From NCBI RefSeq assembly GCF_000143415.4, contig NW_003314261.1:6547132-6611131 (forward strand): DNA of 64,000 bases, in the 5' to 3' direction. Position 1 is the first letter of the stretch, and each line of letters opens with the position of its first letter. A program made the translations under genes and the position numbers. This DNA comes from Selaginella moellendorffii. Its lineage: Eukaryota > Streptophyta > Lycopodiopsida > Selaginellales > Selaginellaceae. Of the stretch, positions 12,291 through 22,114 are shown piece after piece. Below the pieces are notes generated by a model that was not told the origin of the DNA, did no database searches, and saw only the letters and a program-made list of their open reading frames with translations.

Positions 12291-12407
12291 ATGCACTAAA
12301 GTTGTAGACAAATTTTGTATATATATAACATCAGATGAACTCAAAGTTTGGAATCTCTTTATACCATGAAAACTTGGAACTTTACAAGAATTGGTACAAA
12401 CTATCCA

Positions 12408-14266
12408 TCAATCTCTCTTGATTCCTTCAGCTTTTTCTATGTTTCTCCACTTATCTTTAAGATCAACCTGTTGAAAACAATCACTTCTCTGGGAAAAAAA
12501 ACATAATCCCACCAAAATTACCTCAGTCCTATTGTCAAATACGTCCAGGTTGCTCTGCAAGATGGCCTTCCAGCGACCTTTCCCAAAGCTGCAAACAAAC
12601 GTAAAAGCTCAGTGGAGGAAAAAGGAGATAAACAAAAAACACTACATTTCCACTCCTTTCCGAAGTGCTTCTTCCTCTCGTGCCGTCCACCGCTTGATTT
12701 TCCTTCTCCGAAGCAAAGAGACTTTTGGTTCGATTTTTTGCAAAGGCGAGGGTGCCTTTGTGCTGCTACTGGGAAGATTTACGCGCCTAGAAGCCGACGG
12801 GGAGGTGTCCTCCTCAATGTCATCGTCGTCGTCGTTCCACTGGAGAGTCACCGTGAGCTCTGTCAGAAAAATGGAAAACATGCCTACCTCACGAGTTCGA
12901 GCGGTATGGTTTCGTTCCATCATGCTCATTTTCCCTTTGCCAGCCGCATTTCCAAGAGCTTGTGCTTGTTGCTCTTGCTGCTTCGAAGTAAGGTTTGCAT
13001 CCAGTTGAGCTCTCTCTTCCTGTCGATTCCCACTTCCACTTGGCTGGGGTGGCTCATCAGGCTGAGCTTCCTGCTGCTGTTGATCTGGCTGACCCTGCTG
13101 GTTCAAGGACCCGTTCGCTGTGCTCGTATCTTCTCTTAAGCTCCGTGCAACCTCGACCGCCTCTGGAAGAGGATCGCGAACTTGCTTCCTGAGATTATAC
13201 CGACTGGATTTTAGCTCGTTCACAGCTTTATCCACGGCCGGAGTCTGCAAAGCCTCTGACTCGTAGCACCGTCGTCTTAGCCTTCGCGTAACTGGTCTCT
13301 CAGATTCGCCTAAAAGCAAAACTCCCATAACTAGAAAAAGAAAAAGAAAAAAGTGAGCTTACCACTCCACGGAGGACGACTCATCTCTGCTTCTTCTCCA
13401 TCCAAGCTTGCCAGCAGCGTCTTCCTCACTCGCTTCTTCTTTGGATCAGCACCACCATCGCTGTTATCCTCACACTCCCGGGGACGCTTCTCTCCACCAG
13501 GCACGTACCGTCCATTGACGATGTCCTCGTCCACCTTTTCCAGCAAAACCTGGCCAACATCTTCCCACGCGAGAGCCAAGAACCGCTTCACAAGCTCATC
13601 CACCGTCTCCCTCTTGTTCTCTGCCAGGATAAACTTCGAAAGCCTGTGGTTGGCCTTGAGGCTCCAGAGATCACACTTGATGTTGTTCCCTTGGCAAAAG
13701 TCGGGCTCCTCGGTGTCCTGGACCACATCTCCCCAGTGCCTGTCCAGAGCGTCGGTAAAACCCTCCCAGTCCTCTTTCCCGTCTCTCAAGTGCTGCAAAG
13801 CAAGCTCCGCCTTGACGAGAACACCCACCTTCGACCACATAGAATCCATCTCACGCCTCCGCCATCGCCTCCTCGTTTTCTCGTCGCCACCTTGCTGCCC
13901 TTCTTCTCGATCCACCACTCCCACATTTTCTTCCTCGTCTTCTTCTTCCTCTAACTCCTTCCTAGTCTCGTCTCTAGCCAGCCGCTCCAGGCCTTGCAGC
14001 GCGAACAAATCCCTCTCGGCGTAGCACCCGGCCTCCACGTCCAGCGACAGCAGCTTGAGAATCGCCAGCTTCTTGATGAAAGGAGTGTCGGGGATGGGGA
14101 TCGCTTCCAGCAAGCGCGTGGCGATGGAGAAATCCTGGCAGTTCTTGAGCACGTACTCCCAAATCCATTCCTCCTGCTTGCTGTGCTGCGTCGCCTCCTG
14201 TGTGCTACACTGCCCTTCCCCGATCAGTCTACCATACGCTACAGGGAGACTAATTCCTCTTCCCAT
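12408..14266 (-). CDS. Single-Myb telomere-repeat-binding-like (TRFL/TBP type) protein
   Basis: Exons 14266-13363, 13330-12646, 12588-12522 and 12467-12408 give 571 codons. The C-terminus is a Myb/SANT domain split over three exons: RRKIKRWTAREEEALRKGVEIFGKGRWKAIL..., ending in TEVDLKDKWRNIEKA. The VDLKDKWRN helix 3 is the telobox-binding signature of plant telomeric Myb proteins. The N-terminal part is helical and acidic (EEEEDEEEN near residues 105-115), followed by KKKRVRKT as a likely nuclear signal and a Q/P-rich linker. The second exon contains a 48-base segment, bordered by GAG|GTAGGC and CTCCAG|TGG, that could be a further intron; it is in frame either way (571 or 555 residues). Likely role is binding of duplex telomeric or telobox DNA; inferred from family. 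Confidence 0.8.
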
Positions 14267-14290
14267 GCCCAGCTCCTTCCACCTCTGCCC

Positions 14291-14300
14291 TAACCCTAAA
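14291..14300 (-). promoter_or_regulatory. Telobox-like motif upstream of the Myb gene
   Basis: CCTAACCCTAAA lies about 25 bases upstream of the Myb start codon on the minus-strand gene, in the position where plant housekeeping genes often carry teloboxes. Role inferred. Confidence 0.35.
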
Positions 14301-14348
14301 TTTCTTTCTTTCTTCCCCCTTGTTTTATTCTAAGTCTCTATTGTTCTT

Positions 14349-15459
14349 TCACATTCGCAAGTTTCCACCTGAGAAAGAAGAAACACACAATGAGAGCGAG
14401 AGAACCAAACCAATCCATGGAAAATTTCCAAGCTTACCGCAGTAGACGAATTGATTGAAATCCAGAGTGATTCTTCCTTGGCGAGTTGTGTCGAAGGCAT
14501 CAAAGAGGTTCCTGGTTAAAGAAAGAAAGAGTTTTTTAGACGAGAGGAAGAAGAGATCCTTCACCTGGCTGATTGCAAGTAGATGCAAATCGAGATGAAA
14601 TCGTCCAGACGAAACTGGCCTGTTCGCTTGTGATCGAAGCTCTGAGAAAACCTGCGGTGAGCAAGCATGGCTTGGAATTCTATAAGGTACTCGCCTGGCA
14701 TGCCATGAAAAACGATGGTTGATCCAGAGCGTATCCAGCCTGCGCCAAGGCCTATCGCAAAGATCAAAGGCGAAGTTGGCAGCAAAGAACAAGAACGCAA
14801 AAAGTACCTTGTGCATCTCACTCAATCCGAGAACTCCACTTCCTCTGAAAGAAAAAAAACAGCGATGGAAGAACTCGTGAGAACTAGAAGTTCTTCCCGG
14901 AAGAAGATGAGCTCCAGACTACCTGCTGCTGGCTGTGAAAGCATTTTGGACCTGGTGTAGTGCACAGCTTGTTTGGATTTTTTTTCCCCGAATTTTCAGC
15001 CAGGGAAAGGGAAAAGAACAAACAGTCTCCTCTTACCAGGGATAAGAACTTGTGAAGATTCACGAACTCTGCCAGGGATAAAAGAAAACAAACAATTTGA
15101 TCGATCATGACATCGAATTTCCAAAGAAAGAGATTACCTTCGAATGACATTGTCCCGTTTTGATCCCGGTCATACATTCTGTGAGGAGAGAGAAGAGAAA
15201 AAGGAATTCACGCATCACTGTTTGGAGAGATCTAGCGCCAAGGAAGCTGACCTGATCATCTGAGCTACCATGGACTGGGAGAATCGAAGATTTCCGGCAG
15301 CCAGTGCCTCCTGCAGCGAAAATTTTCAAATTCGAGCTCGAAATTTGGCGAGATCGCGCATTCCAGAGCACAGACCTGGAGCTCCGTCACGTTAATCGAG
15401 CCAGATTGATCCACATCCACCGACTGGAACCACACGCGCAGCGCCTCCGTGTCCGCCAT
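14349..15459 (-). CDS. Penta-EF-hand calcium-binding protein (ALG-2/peflin type; CML48-50-like)
   Basis: Ten very short exons: 15459-15376, 15310-15252, 15178-15138, 15068-15037, 14951-14923, 14844-14808, 14751-14695, 14641-14565, 14511-14438, 14368-14349. They join to 169 residues. EF-hand loops are readable: SVDVDQSGSINVTEL (first), MYDRDQNGTMSFEEF (second), then SFDHKRTGQFRLDDF and AFDTTRQGRITLDFNQF (degenerate later hands). The order and the ending FNQFVYCGG match plant PEF proteins, which bind calcium and dimerise through the fifth hand. The long Gly/Pro-rich N-terminus of CML49/50 is absent, so it resembles the shorter members. The exon 7/8 intron begins GCGAGT, a GC-AG intron; using it gives MACQ|SFDHK, the expected family sequence. 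Confidence 0.85.
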
Positions 15460-15566
15460 ACCCACGAAGAATTAGGGCTATTCCTAAGCTTTGACATTTT
15501 CTTCTCTAGGGAGATTCTCTAGGTAGAATTTTCTAGGCGCGAAGTTTCGGTCAACCTGGGTTTTGG

Positions 15567-17330
15567 ATGCGTCAAGATCTTCTGGAACTCATCGATTCCT
15601 GCGGCAGCTTGTCCGAGGCCACCGAGATCCACGCGCTCGCCAAGCGAAATCTCCGCAGGGCCGATACCTTCGTCCACAATCGACTGATCCAAATGTATGG
15701 CCGGATCGGGAGCCCGGCGATGGCGCGCCAGGTTTTCGACGAGATCGCCACCAGCAGCAGGGATTCCTTCTCCTGGGTTTTCATGTTCTTGGCATACTCC
15801 AAGAACGGGCATTTCGACAACGCGAGAGAGATTTTCGATTCGATGCCGGGGAAAACTCTCGTGGCCTGGACCGCGATGCTGGGTTCTTGTGCCGACATTG
15901 GAGATCTTCACGGCGCCAGAGAGATCTTCGATAGAATGCCACTCTGGGACGCACTGTCATCGAACACGATGCTTTGCGCATTTGCCCAAGCCGGGCATTT
16001 TGAGGAAGCATGGCAATTGTTTCTGGGAATTCCACACAAGGATCTTGTGATATGGACTTCGATCCAGGCAGCACTCTCTCAAAAATGTAATCTGGTCGAT
16101 TCGAAGTGGGTCTTCGATGCGATGCCGCAGTACAATCTAGTTTCCTGGAACTCCATGCTTGCAGCATATGCCCGTGCTGGGCATTTTGGAGAAGCCCAGC
16201 GATTCTTCTCCCAGAGTATGCCAGAGACGAACTTGGTCTCTTGGAACTCACTGCTCCAGGCATTCGCGCAGGGAAATCGTCTAGATCTTCTCCGGGAGTG
16301 CTTCGATCGAGCAATGCCCCAACGGGACGTGATCTCGTGGACGACTGTTCTTGGCGCGTATGCCCAATCGGGACTATACCAGGAGGAGGTTGAGGAGATC
16401 TTCGCGAGGATGCCCGAGCACAATCTCGTCTCGTGGAATGCGATCCTCGCCGCCGCGACGCACAGCCAGCGATCGCGGATCTTTGGTCGAATGCCTCGGC
16501 ATGATCTTGTCTCGTGGAAGACGATGCTTTGCTCGTATGCCCAGGCCGGGCATACGCGCCAAGCGCTGGATTTCTTCTCTCGCGGGATGCCTGCGCACGA
16601 CCTCGTGAGCTCGAATCTAGCGCTCTCGCTGCGAGCGCAAGAGGGCGATTTGGAGCAAGCCCAGCAGCTCTTCGATCGAATTCCAGCCCCGGATTCCTTC
16701 TCCTGGAACACGCTCTTCAGCGCCTACGCTCACAGCGGCCACTTCCAAGCCGCCAGGGATGTGTTCGATCGAAACGCGATGAACAGGGACGAGATCTCGT
16801 GGGCTTCGCTCATCGCAGCGTACGCGCAGCAGGGGCACGTCGATCGAGCGCGCCAGATCTTCGACAGAGTCCCAAAGCTCGATGGAGTAGCGATCTGGAA
16901 CTCGATGCTCGCCGCGTACGCACACCACGGCAAGGATCCTCTCGACGCTTTCAGCCTCGTGAGTTCCATGGCGGCGACGTTCCAAGCGCCGCCGGATGGA
17001 GCAGCCTTCGCGGCAGTGTTGATCGCGTGTAGCCGCGCCGGGGATTTGGAGAGAGCCCAGGAGTTCTTCGCGTCCATGGTGAGTGACTTCCAGATCGAGC
17101 CGACCAAGCAGCACTACTGCTGCGTGGTGGATCTCCTGGCAAGGTCGGGATTCCTTGACACTGCCAGGGACGTCGCGACGAGCATGCCATTTGCTCCAGA
17201 CGCTACCGAGTGGACGTGCTTGCTGGGAGCCTGGAAAAATCACAAGCTCGAGCAAAGAGTTAGAGACCAAAAGAGACCAAAAGTTTGTAACGCAAGCTTC
17301 TCACGAACTATAAGACTGCTTGGAACGTAG
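15567..17330 (+). CDS. Pentatricopeptide repeat protein, organelle RNA-binding, truncated E region
   Basis: Intronless frame of 587 residues from ATG 15567. It begins with a leader (LIDSCGSLSEATEIHALAK) typical of plant PLS-subfamily PPR proteins. About fifteen repeats follow, most of about 31 residues in the pattern (V)SWNxMLxAYAxxGHxxxAxxxFDxMPxR. The end has an E1-like start (PDATEWTCLLGAWKNHK), after which the normal E/E+ sequence is replaced by a short unrelated tail (LEQRVRDQKRPKVCNASF...). There is no DYW deaminase. PPR proteins bind organelle RNA sequence-specifically for editing, splicing or stability. The target is unknown. Codon use matches neighbours. The truncated end suggests a 3' deletion or a partner-dependent editing factor. 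Confidence 0.85.
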   Translation: MRQDLLELIDSCGSLSEATEIHALAKRNLRRADTFVHNRLIQMYGRIGSPAMARQVFDEIATSSRDSFSWVFMFLAYSKNGHFDNAREIFDSMPGKTLVAWTAMLGSCADIGDLHGAREIFDRMPLWDALSSNTMLCAFAQAGHFEEAWQLFLGIPHKDLVIWTSIQAALSQKCNLVDSKWVFDAMPQYNLVSWNSMLAAYARAGHFGEAQRFFSQSMPETNLVSWNSLLQAFAQGNRLDLLRECFDRAMPQRDVISWTTVLGAYAQSGLYQEEVEEIFARMPEHNLVSWNAILAAATHSQRSRIFGRMPRHDLVSWKTMLCSYAQAGHTRQALDFFSRGMPAHDLVSSNLALSLRAQEGDLEQAQQLFDRIPAPDSFSWNTLFSAYAHSGHFQAARDVFDRNAMNRDEISWASLIAAYAQQGHVDRARQIFDRVPKLDGVAIWNSMLAAYAHHGKDPLDAFSLVSSMAATFQAPPDGAAFAAVLIACSRAGDLERAQEFFASMVSDFQIEPTKQHYCCVVDLLARSGFLDTARDVATSMPFAPDATEWTCLLGAWKNHKLEQRVRDQKRPKVCNASFSRTIRLLGT

Positions 17331-17535
17331 TAGTCTGTCCTTGCTTATTACCGCGGCCGTGTTATATAGCATAGAACTACACAAGCAAAAGGAAAGGAAC
17401 GAGGAATTGAATTGCTTACACTAAGCTAGCAGAAGAAGGAAGCGTACTTGCGGGACGCTCTTCAAAATCTGGCGGACGGGCCACTCCCTGGTTTTAAAGA
17501 CTCAAACTTGTCCGAGAAAGAAAAAAGAATCTCTG

Positions 17536-19075
17536 TCACTCCCCAACCGTCAACCCGAAACCAAACTTGTAGTCTTTTTTCCAGTGATCAATCTGGGCAG
17601 CCAGCAGCACGGGAGTTAGCAAGTATTGACAATGGCGGCGATGCAAACCTCCGCCGACAGGAGAAACGTAACGCCGACGTTGAGTCTTTCCTCCAAGAAA
17701 GCGGCCACGCAGCCGTTTGTGTCGAGCCTGCCTCTCACACGACTCTGCCGCAAAAATGCATGAAGAGCTGCTCAAATCTAGAAGCGACTTACCTGTCGCA
17801 AAATGTAGTCGTAGCCAATGCTTGTTATGGCTTCCTTCGTGAGCGCGTTGTATAGAAAATCCGTCGCTAAGTTCACCTGGAAGTTCTCGTTTGATTAACG
17901 GAGAAAAGAAGAATTTCTTTTTTACCTTTTGCGACACCCTTTGAACATAAGTTAATGACACCATTCCCGTGGTCGCAACTTGACCAGTGGCAATCTGGAA
18001 AGCCAACAAAATGAATCATAGATAGACTTCGACTTGGAAAAATACAAGGAAAAGAGAACTAACCACTTTATCGTTGCTGTAGCGCGCAGCAAGTCCAAGA
18101 CCAGATTTTCTTTGGTGACCAACCCAAAACACCTCACCGCCGAGAGCTAAGCTAGGAGTGATGCTCTGGAAGTCAAAAACCACATTGAGAAAATCTTTCT
18201 TCGAAACCACGGCCACTTTACCTGTATATAATTTGCTCCATAAAATGCTCTGTTGCCAAACTGGAACTGCGTTTGGTAGTCTTTGCCCTGCATTTCGACT
18301 CTTAGAAAAGTAAAATAACATAAAGATTGGAGGCTGACCTTGTAGTCGAACTGGAACATTCCCTGTGAAAAGTGTGGCTCGTTGGTTAACTGCCATGGAC
18401 AAGAAACGCATTAGAAACGTCTACAAATGCCCGAAGGAGATGCAATCGTTATATCGTACCTGGGCGTTCAGCCTCATGGAGAAGTTTTCCGTGAAGTCGG
18501 CTTTCACACGGGCATTCAGCCTTCCATCCGTTAAAACTCGTCCTACAAGAAAAAGCTGGCATTCCAAGACACTCAGCTAGATTTACCAAAAGATTTGAAG
18601 AGAGAACAAACCCGCGGGCTCAAGAAGTTCGCACCAAATTCATAGTGCGCGCTGGGAACTTTGACGATTTGCGGGGATTGCTGTGGAACTTCTATGGATC
18701 CCATCAAGACACTGTAAAGATTGGATTTTTACAAGAAATATAAAAAGAAAATCTTGATACCTGTGGCTCAGAGAGAACACCTCATTCAATGGCCTGTTGA
18801 AATCGAATCTTAGGCCCTCGAAGAGATCTGGCTTCAAAGCCACTGGAAGAACACGCGATGAGACAATGCAGCCATGGAAATCGCTACTTACTGGACACCT
18901 CCCGCTGGATTTCCTCGTACTTGACAGGGCACGGGAGATTGAAGTAGTCGACCTTAGCATCTGGCTTCTCATCCTCCTTAGCCGGGGGAGCTGCTGGGGG
19001 CTGCGGCGAAATCTTGTCCGGCGTCGCAACTGGCGGAGGCGGCGGCGCGGCAGCGTGCGATAGATTGCTTCCCAT
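17536..19075 (-). CDS. TOM40: TOM40, mitochondrial outer-membrane import channel
   Basis: Eleven exons join to 328 codons: 19075-18892, 18842-18761, 18711-18612, 18555-18460, 18389-18339, 18287-18222, 18165-18064, 17994-17926, 17876-17793, 17744-17649, 17592-17536. The protein is the beta-barrel pore of the TOM complex. A variable Pro/Ala-rich N-terminus precedes [16 protein letters not shown], then the eukaryotic porin fold: [61 protein letters not shown] and the beta-signal-like end [14 protein letters not shown]. Length and intron-separated strand blocks agree with plant TOM40. The start at 19075 is the first ATG in frame. It shares a 196-base divergent promoter with the PPR gene on its right. 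Confidence 0.95.
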
Positions 19076-19271
19076 TTCCCACACCGGATTTGGAGCTGCG
19101 TGAGCGGCTCTCTCAGACCTCCATAGCTGCCCGGGCACGCGAAAGCGCCTAAACCCTAGGGCAATCAAACACCAAAAGTTAGGGTTAGGGTTTTGTGGCC
19201 ATAGCTATAAAATCTTTGCCCCCGGGTTCGAATCTCTTTATAAGCGCCCTCTAGATTCGTTTTCCCAATGC
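19076..19271. promoter_or_regulatory. Bidirectional promoter between TOM40 and a PPR gene, with teloboxes
   Basis: Only 196 bases separate the two start codons. The interval holds AAACCCTAG at 19151-19159 and a doubled telobox TTAGGGTTAGGGTTT starting at 19179. An out-of-frame ATG at 19268, four bases before the PPR start, opens an 11-codon upstream frame that overlaps the PPR start. Shared regulation of two organelle-related genes is an inference. Confidence 0.6.
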
Positions 19272-21977
19272 ATGAGGCATGGCGAGGCATTGAAACGAGC
19301 TGATTTGCGCGAGGCCGTGCGGCAAATCGAGCAGCAGCGGCGGGATCCGGATGGAAATCTCTGCGCGTTTCTCTTGCGGCAGTGCGCCGGATCCAAGGCG
19401 CTGCTCGAGGGGCGGCGAATCCATGCCGTGCTCGCCGATCATGGCATGGATTCACAGACCCTACTGGGGAATCTCCTCGTTCACCTGTACACCAAATGCG
19501 AGAGCTTCCAGGAGGCGCGATCGGCATTCCAGCGGCTGTATCGTCCCAATGTCTTCTCGTGGAATAACATGATCGTCGCCTACACCCATGCCGGCATGGT
19601 GGAATCGGCGCGAGAGATCTTCGAGAGCGCGCCACAGAGGTCTGTGGTCACCTGGAACACGATGATCCAAGCGTATGCGCGAAACGGGCATATGGATTGC
19701 TGCCTCTGGCTTCTTGACAGGATGCCGGAGCACGACGCAATCTCCTGGAACACGGTGATGAGCGTGCTCCAAGATCTCGACCACGCCATCGATTTCTTCC
19801 ACAGGATTCCTCACAGGGATCACATCTCCTGGAACGTCTTGATGAACGCTTTCGCGCAGAGCGGGCGAGAGGATCGCGCGGGGCTTGTGTTTGAGAGGAT
19901 GCCAGAGCTGAGCGTTCTCTCCTGGAACATTGCGATTCAAGGCTATGCGCTAAAGGGACATCTGGAAGAGGCCAAGACGCTGTTCGATCGAATGCCCGAG
20001 GAAGACGTGGTGGCTGGAAACGCGATGATCGGGGCGTATGCCCAGCACGGGCATCTGGGAAGAGCGATCGCGGTGTTTGATCGCATGGAGCAGCGCAATG
20101 TGATCACTTCCACTTCGATGATGGTGGCGTTTCTTCACGGTGGCGAGCTCGATCGAGCGCGCTGGTTCTTCGATTCCATGGCAGAGAAGAGCGTCGTGAC
20201 TTGGAACGCGATGATCCACGCCTATGCCCAAGCCGGGGATATGGATCACGCGAGCAAACTCTTTCGCGAGATGCCCACCCGCGATGTGCTATCTTGCAAC
20301 GCGATGCTCACCGGCTATGGCCTTTGCTGCGACGCCAAGAGCGCGCTCCAGATCTTCGAGAGAATGCCGCAGCGAGGAACCTCGTCTTGCAACGCGATGT
20401 TTCGAGCATTCGCTCAGAACGGCGAGCTCGATCGAGCGCGGGAGATCTTCCACTCGCTCATGCGACACCGCGACGTCGTCTCCTGGAACATCGCGATTGC
20501 GTCTTACGCCCAAAGCAGCGATTTCTCCCCGGCAATCGCCCTCTTCCGCAAGATCCCATCCAGGAGCGTTGTCACCTGGAACACTCTCCTCCAATCTCTG
20601 AGCGAGAATGGCCGGTTGGAAGAAGCTCGCGATCTCTTCCAGTCGATGCCCGAGAAGGATCACGTCTCTTGGACCGCGATGATCTGCGTCTATGGAGCTC
20701 ACGCTCGATCGGCGGAGGCGAAGCTGGTCTTTGATCAGATGCCCAGCCGGAGTGTGATCTCCTGGACCGCGATGCTCAATGGCTACTCGAGCAGCGGAAA
20801 GATCGAGCTCGCAAAGCTCGCCTTTGATCGAATGCCACACTGGACTCTTGTCACGCTCAACTCGATCGTCTCGTCGCTGGCCCAGAGCAAGTTCGTGATC
20901 GCCGCGAGCCAGATCGTGGAGAGCATGCCCACGCGCGATGGAGTAACTTGGAACGCGCTCCTCGCTGGCTACGCCCAGCTCGGCCAATCCATCCGCGCGA
21001 GATCCATCTTTGACAGGCTCCCCGAGCGCGATCTCATGAGCTGGAACACGATGATCCAGGCGCATGGCATCGCGCGCGAAGCTCTGGAGGCCAGGGAGCT
21101 CTTCGATCGAGCGCCCGAGCGAGACGTGATCTCCTGGAACACGATGATCAACGCGTACGCGCTGAGCGATCGCGGCGAGCTGGGGCTGGAGCTCTTCCGG
21201 CTCATGGATCTCGATGGATCGGCCAGGCCCGACGTGACGACGTTCGTGAGCGTCGTGGAGGCGATTGCGAGCGCCGCGGCGATCGCCCAGGCGCGGATCA
21301 TCCACGCGCTGGTGGTGGAATCTGGACTGGACACCGACGTGATCGTGGCCACGGCGCTCATCAACATGTATGGGAAGTGTGGGCGAGTGGATCGAGCTCG
21401 CGAGATCTTCCAGGCGATGCTGCTGCACGATGGCCGCGAGGTGGTGGACGTGATCAGCTGGAACGCGATGATCGCGAGCTGCGCGAGCAATGGCCACTGG
21501 ATCGAGGCGCTGGAGCTGTTCTTGGCGATGCAGCTGGACGGGAGGAATCCAGAGGCCGTGACGTTCGTGAACGTCTTGAATTGCTGTAGCCACTCGGGCC
21601 TCCAGGAGGATGGATATCGCCACTTTGGATCGATGATCCAAGACTATCACCTCACCCCGGGAGTATTCCACTTTGTGATCCTGGTCGACTGCCTGGGACG
21701 AACTGGGCGGCTAGACGAGGCCGAGGAATTGATGGAGACGATGCCATTCCAGCCCAATGTGGTGGTGCTCACCACTCTCCTGGGCGCTTGCAAGAACCAC
21801 AAGGATGTCAAGCGCGCTAAACGCATCGCCAGGAAGCTCGTAGCTATGGAGGAGCAATCCGAGTGTCCGGCGGTGCCGTATGTGCTGCTCTCTAACGCCC
21901 AGGCCGACGATTTGGACCAATCCATCCCCGAGATTTGCCAAACGATCCAAGACCAAGACGCGGAGGAAGAACCCTAA
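19272..21977 (+). CDS. Large pentatricopeptide repeat protein, E-type end, no DYW
   Basis: Intronless, 901 residues from ATG 19272. After LCAFLLRQCAGSKALLEGRRIHAVL...LGNLLVHLYTKC (an L/P-type opening) it carries more than twenty short repeats of the form (V)(I/V)SWNTMIxAYAxxGxxxxAxxxFDRMPER, then P- and L-type repeats (DVTTFVSVVEAIAS, ALINMYGKCGRVDRA). The C-terminus is an E1-like block (NVVVLTTLLGACKNHKDVKRAKRIARKLVAMEEQ...YVLLSN). It stops soon after (DQDAEEEP), without E+ or DYW domains. Likely an organelle RNA-binding factor; the RNA target cannot be read here. It is transcribed away from TOM40 from the shared promoter. The near-uniform 31-residue repeats are unusual compared with PLS triplets. 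Confidence 0.88.
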   Translation: MRHGEALKRADLREAVRQIEQQRRDPDGNLCAFLLRQCAGSKALLEGRRIHAVLADHGMDSQTLLGNLLVHLYTKCESFQEARSAFQRLYRPNVFSWNNMIVAYTHAGMVESAREIFESAPQRSVVTWNTMIQAYARNGHMDCCLWLLDRMPEHDAISWNTVMSVLQDLDHAIDFFHRIPHRDHISWNVLMNAFAQSGREDRAGLVFERMPELSVLSWNIAIQGYALKGHLEEAKTLFDRMPEEDVVAGNAMIGAYAQHGHLGRAIAVFDRMEQRNVITSTSMMVAFLHGGELDRARWFFDSMAEKSVVTWNAMIHAYAQAGDMDHASKLFREMPTRDVLSCNAMLTGYGLCCDAKSALQIFERMPQRGTSSCNAMFRAFAQNGELDRAREIFHSLMRHRDVVSWNIAIASYAQSSDFSPAIALFRKIPSRSVVTWNTLLQSLSENGRLEEARDLFQSMPEKDHVSWTAMICVYGAHARSAEAKLVFDQMPSRSVISWTAMLNGYSSSGKIELAKLAFDRMPHWTLVTLNSIVSSLAQSKFVIAASQIVESMPTRDGVTWNALLAGYAQLGQSIRARSIFDRLPERDLMSWNTMIQAHGIAREALEARELFDRAPERDVISWNTMINAYALSDRGELGLELFRLMDLDGSARPDVTTFVSVVEAIASAAAIAQARIIHALVVESGLDTDVIVATALINMYGKCGRVDRAREIFQAMLLHDGREVVDVISWNAMIASCASNGHWIEALELFLAMQLDGRNPEAVTFVNVLNCCSHSGLQEDGYRHFGSMIQDYHLTPGVFHFVILVDCLGRTGRLDEAEELMETMPFQPNVVVLTTLLGACKNHKDVKRAKRIARKLVAMEEQSECPAVPYVLLSNAQADDLDQSIPEICQTIQDQDAEEEP

Positions 21978-22114
21978 CCCTAGAAATAGAAACAGGGCAT
22001 TTTTTTTCTTGCGTAGCTAGTCAGTGACTGCGATTTTGGGCGCCAAGGCGCCAGATCTGTGCTAGGGTTATGCTGGTAGTGGATCTAAGGATCTGAGCTC
22101 TGGGAGCCGGCGCC

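Noticed and set aside
20289-21671. 460-codon open frame on the minus strand
   Set aside because: It is the shadow of the intact PPR gene on the plus strand and has no motif of its own.
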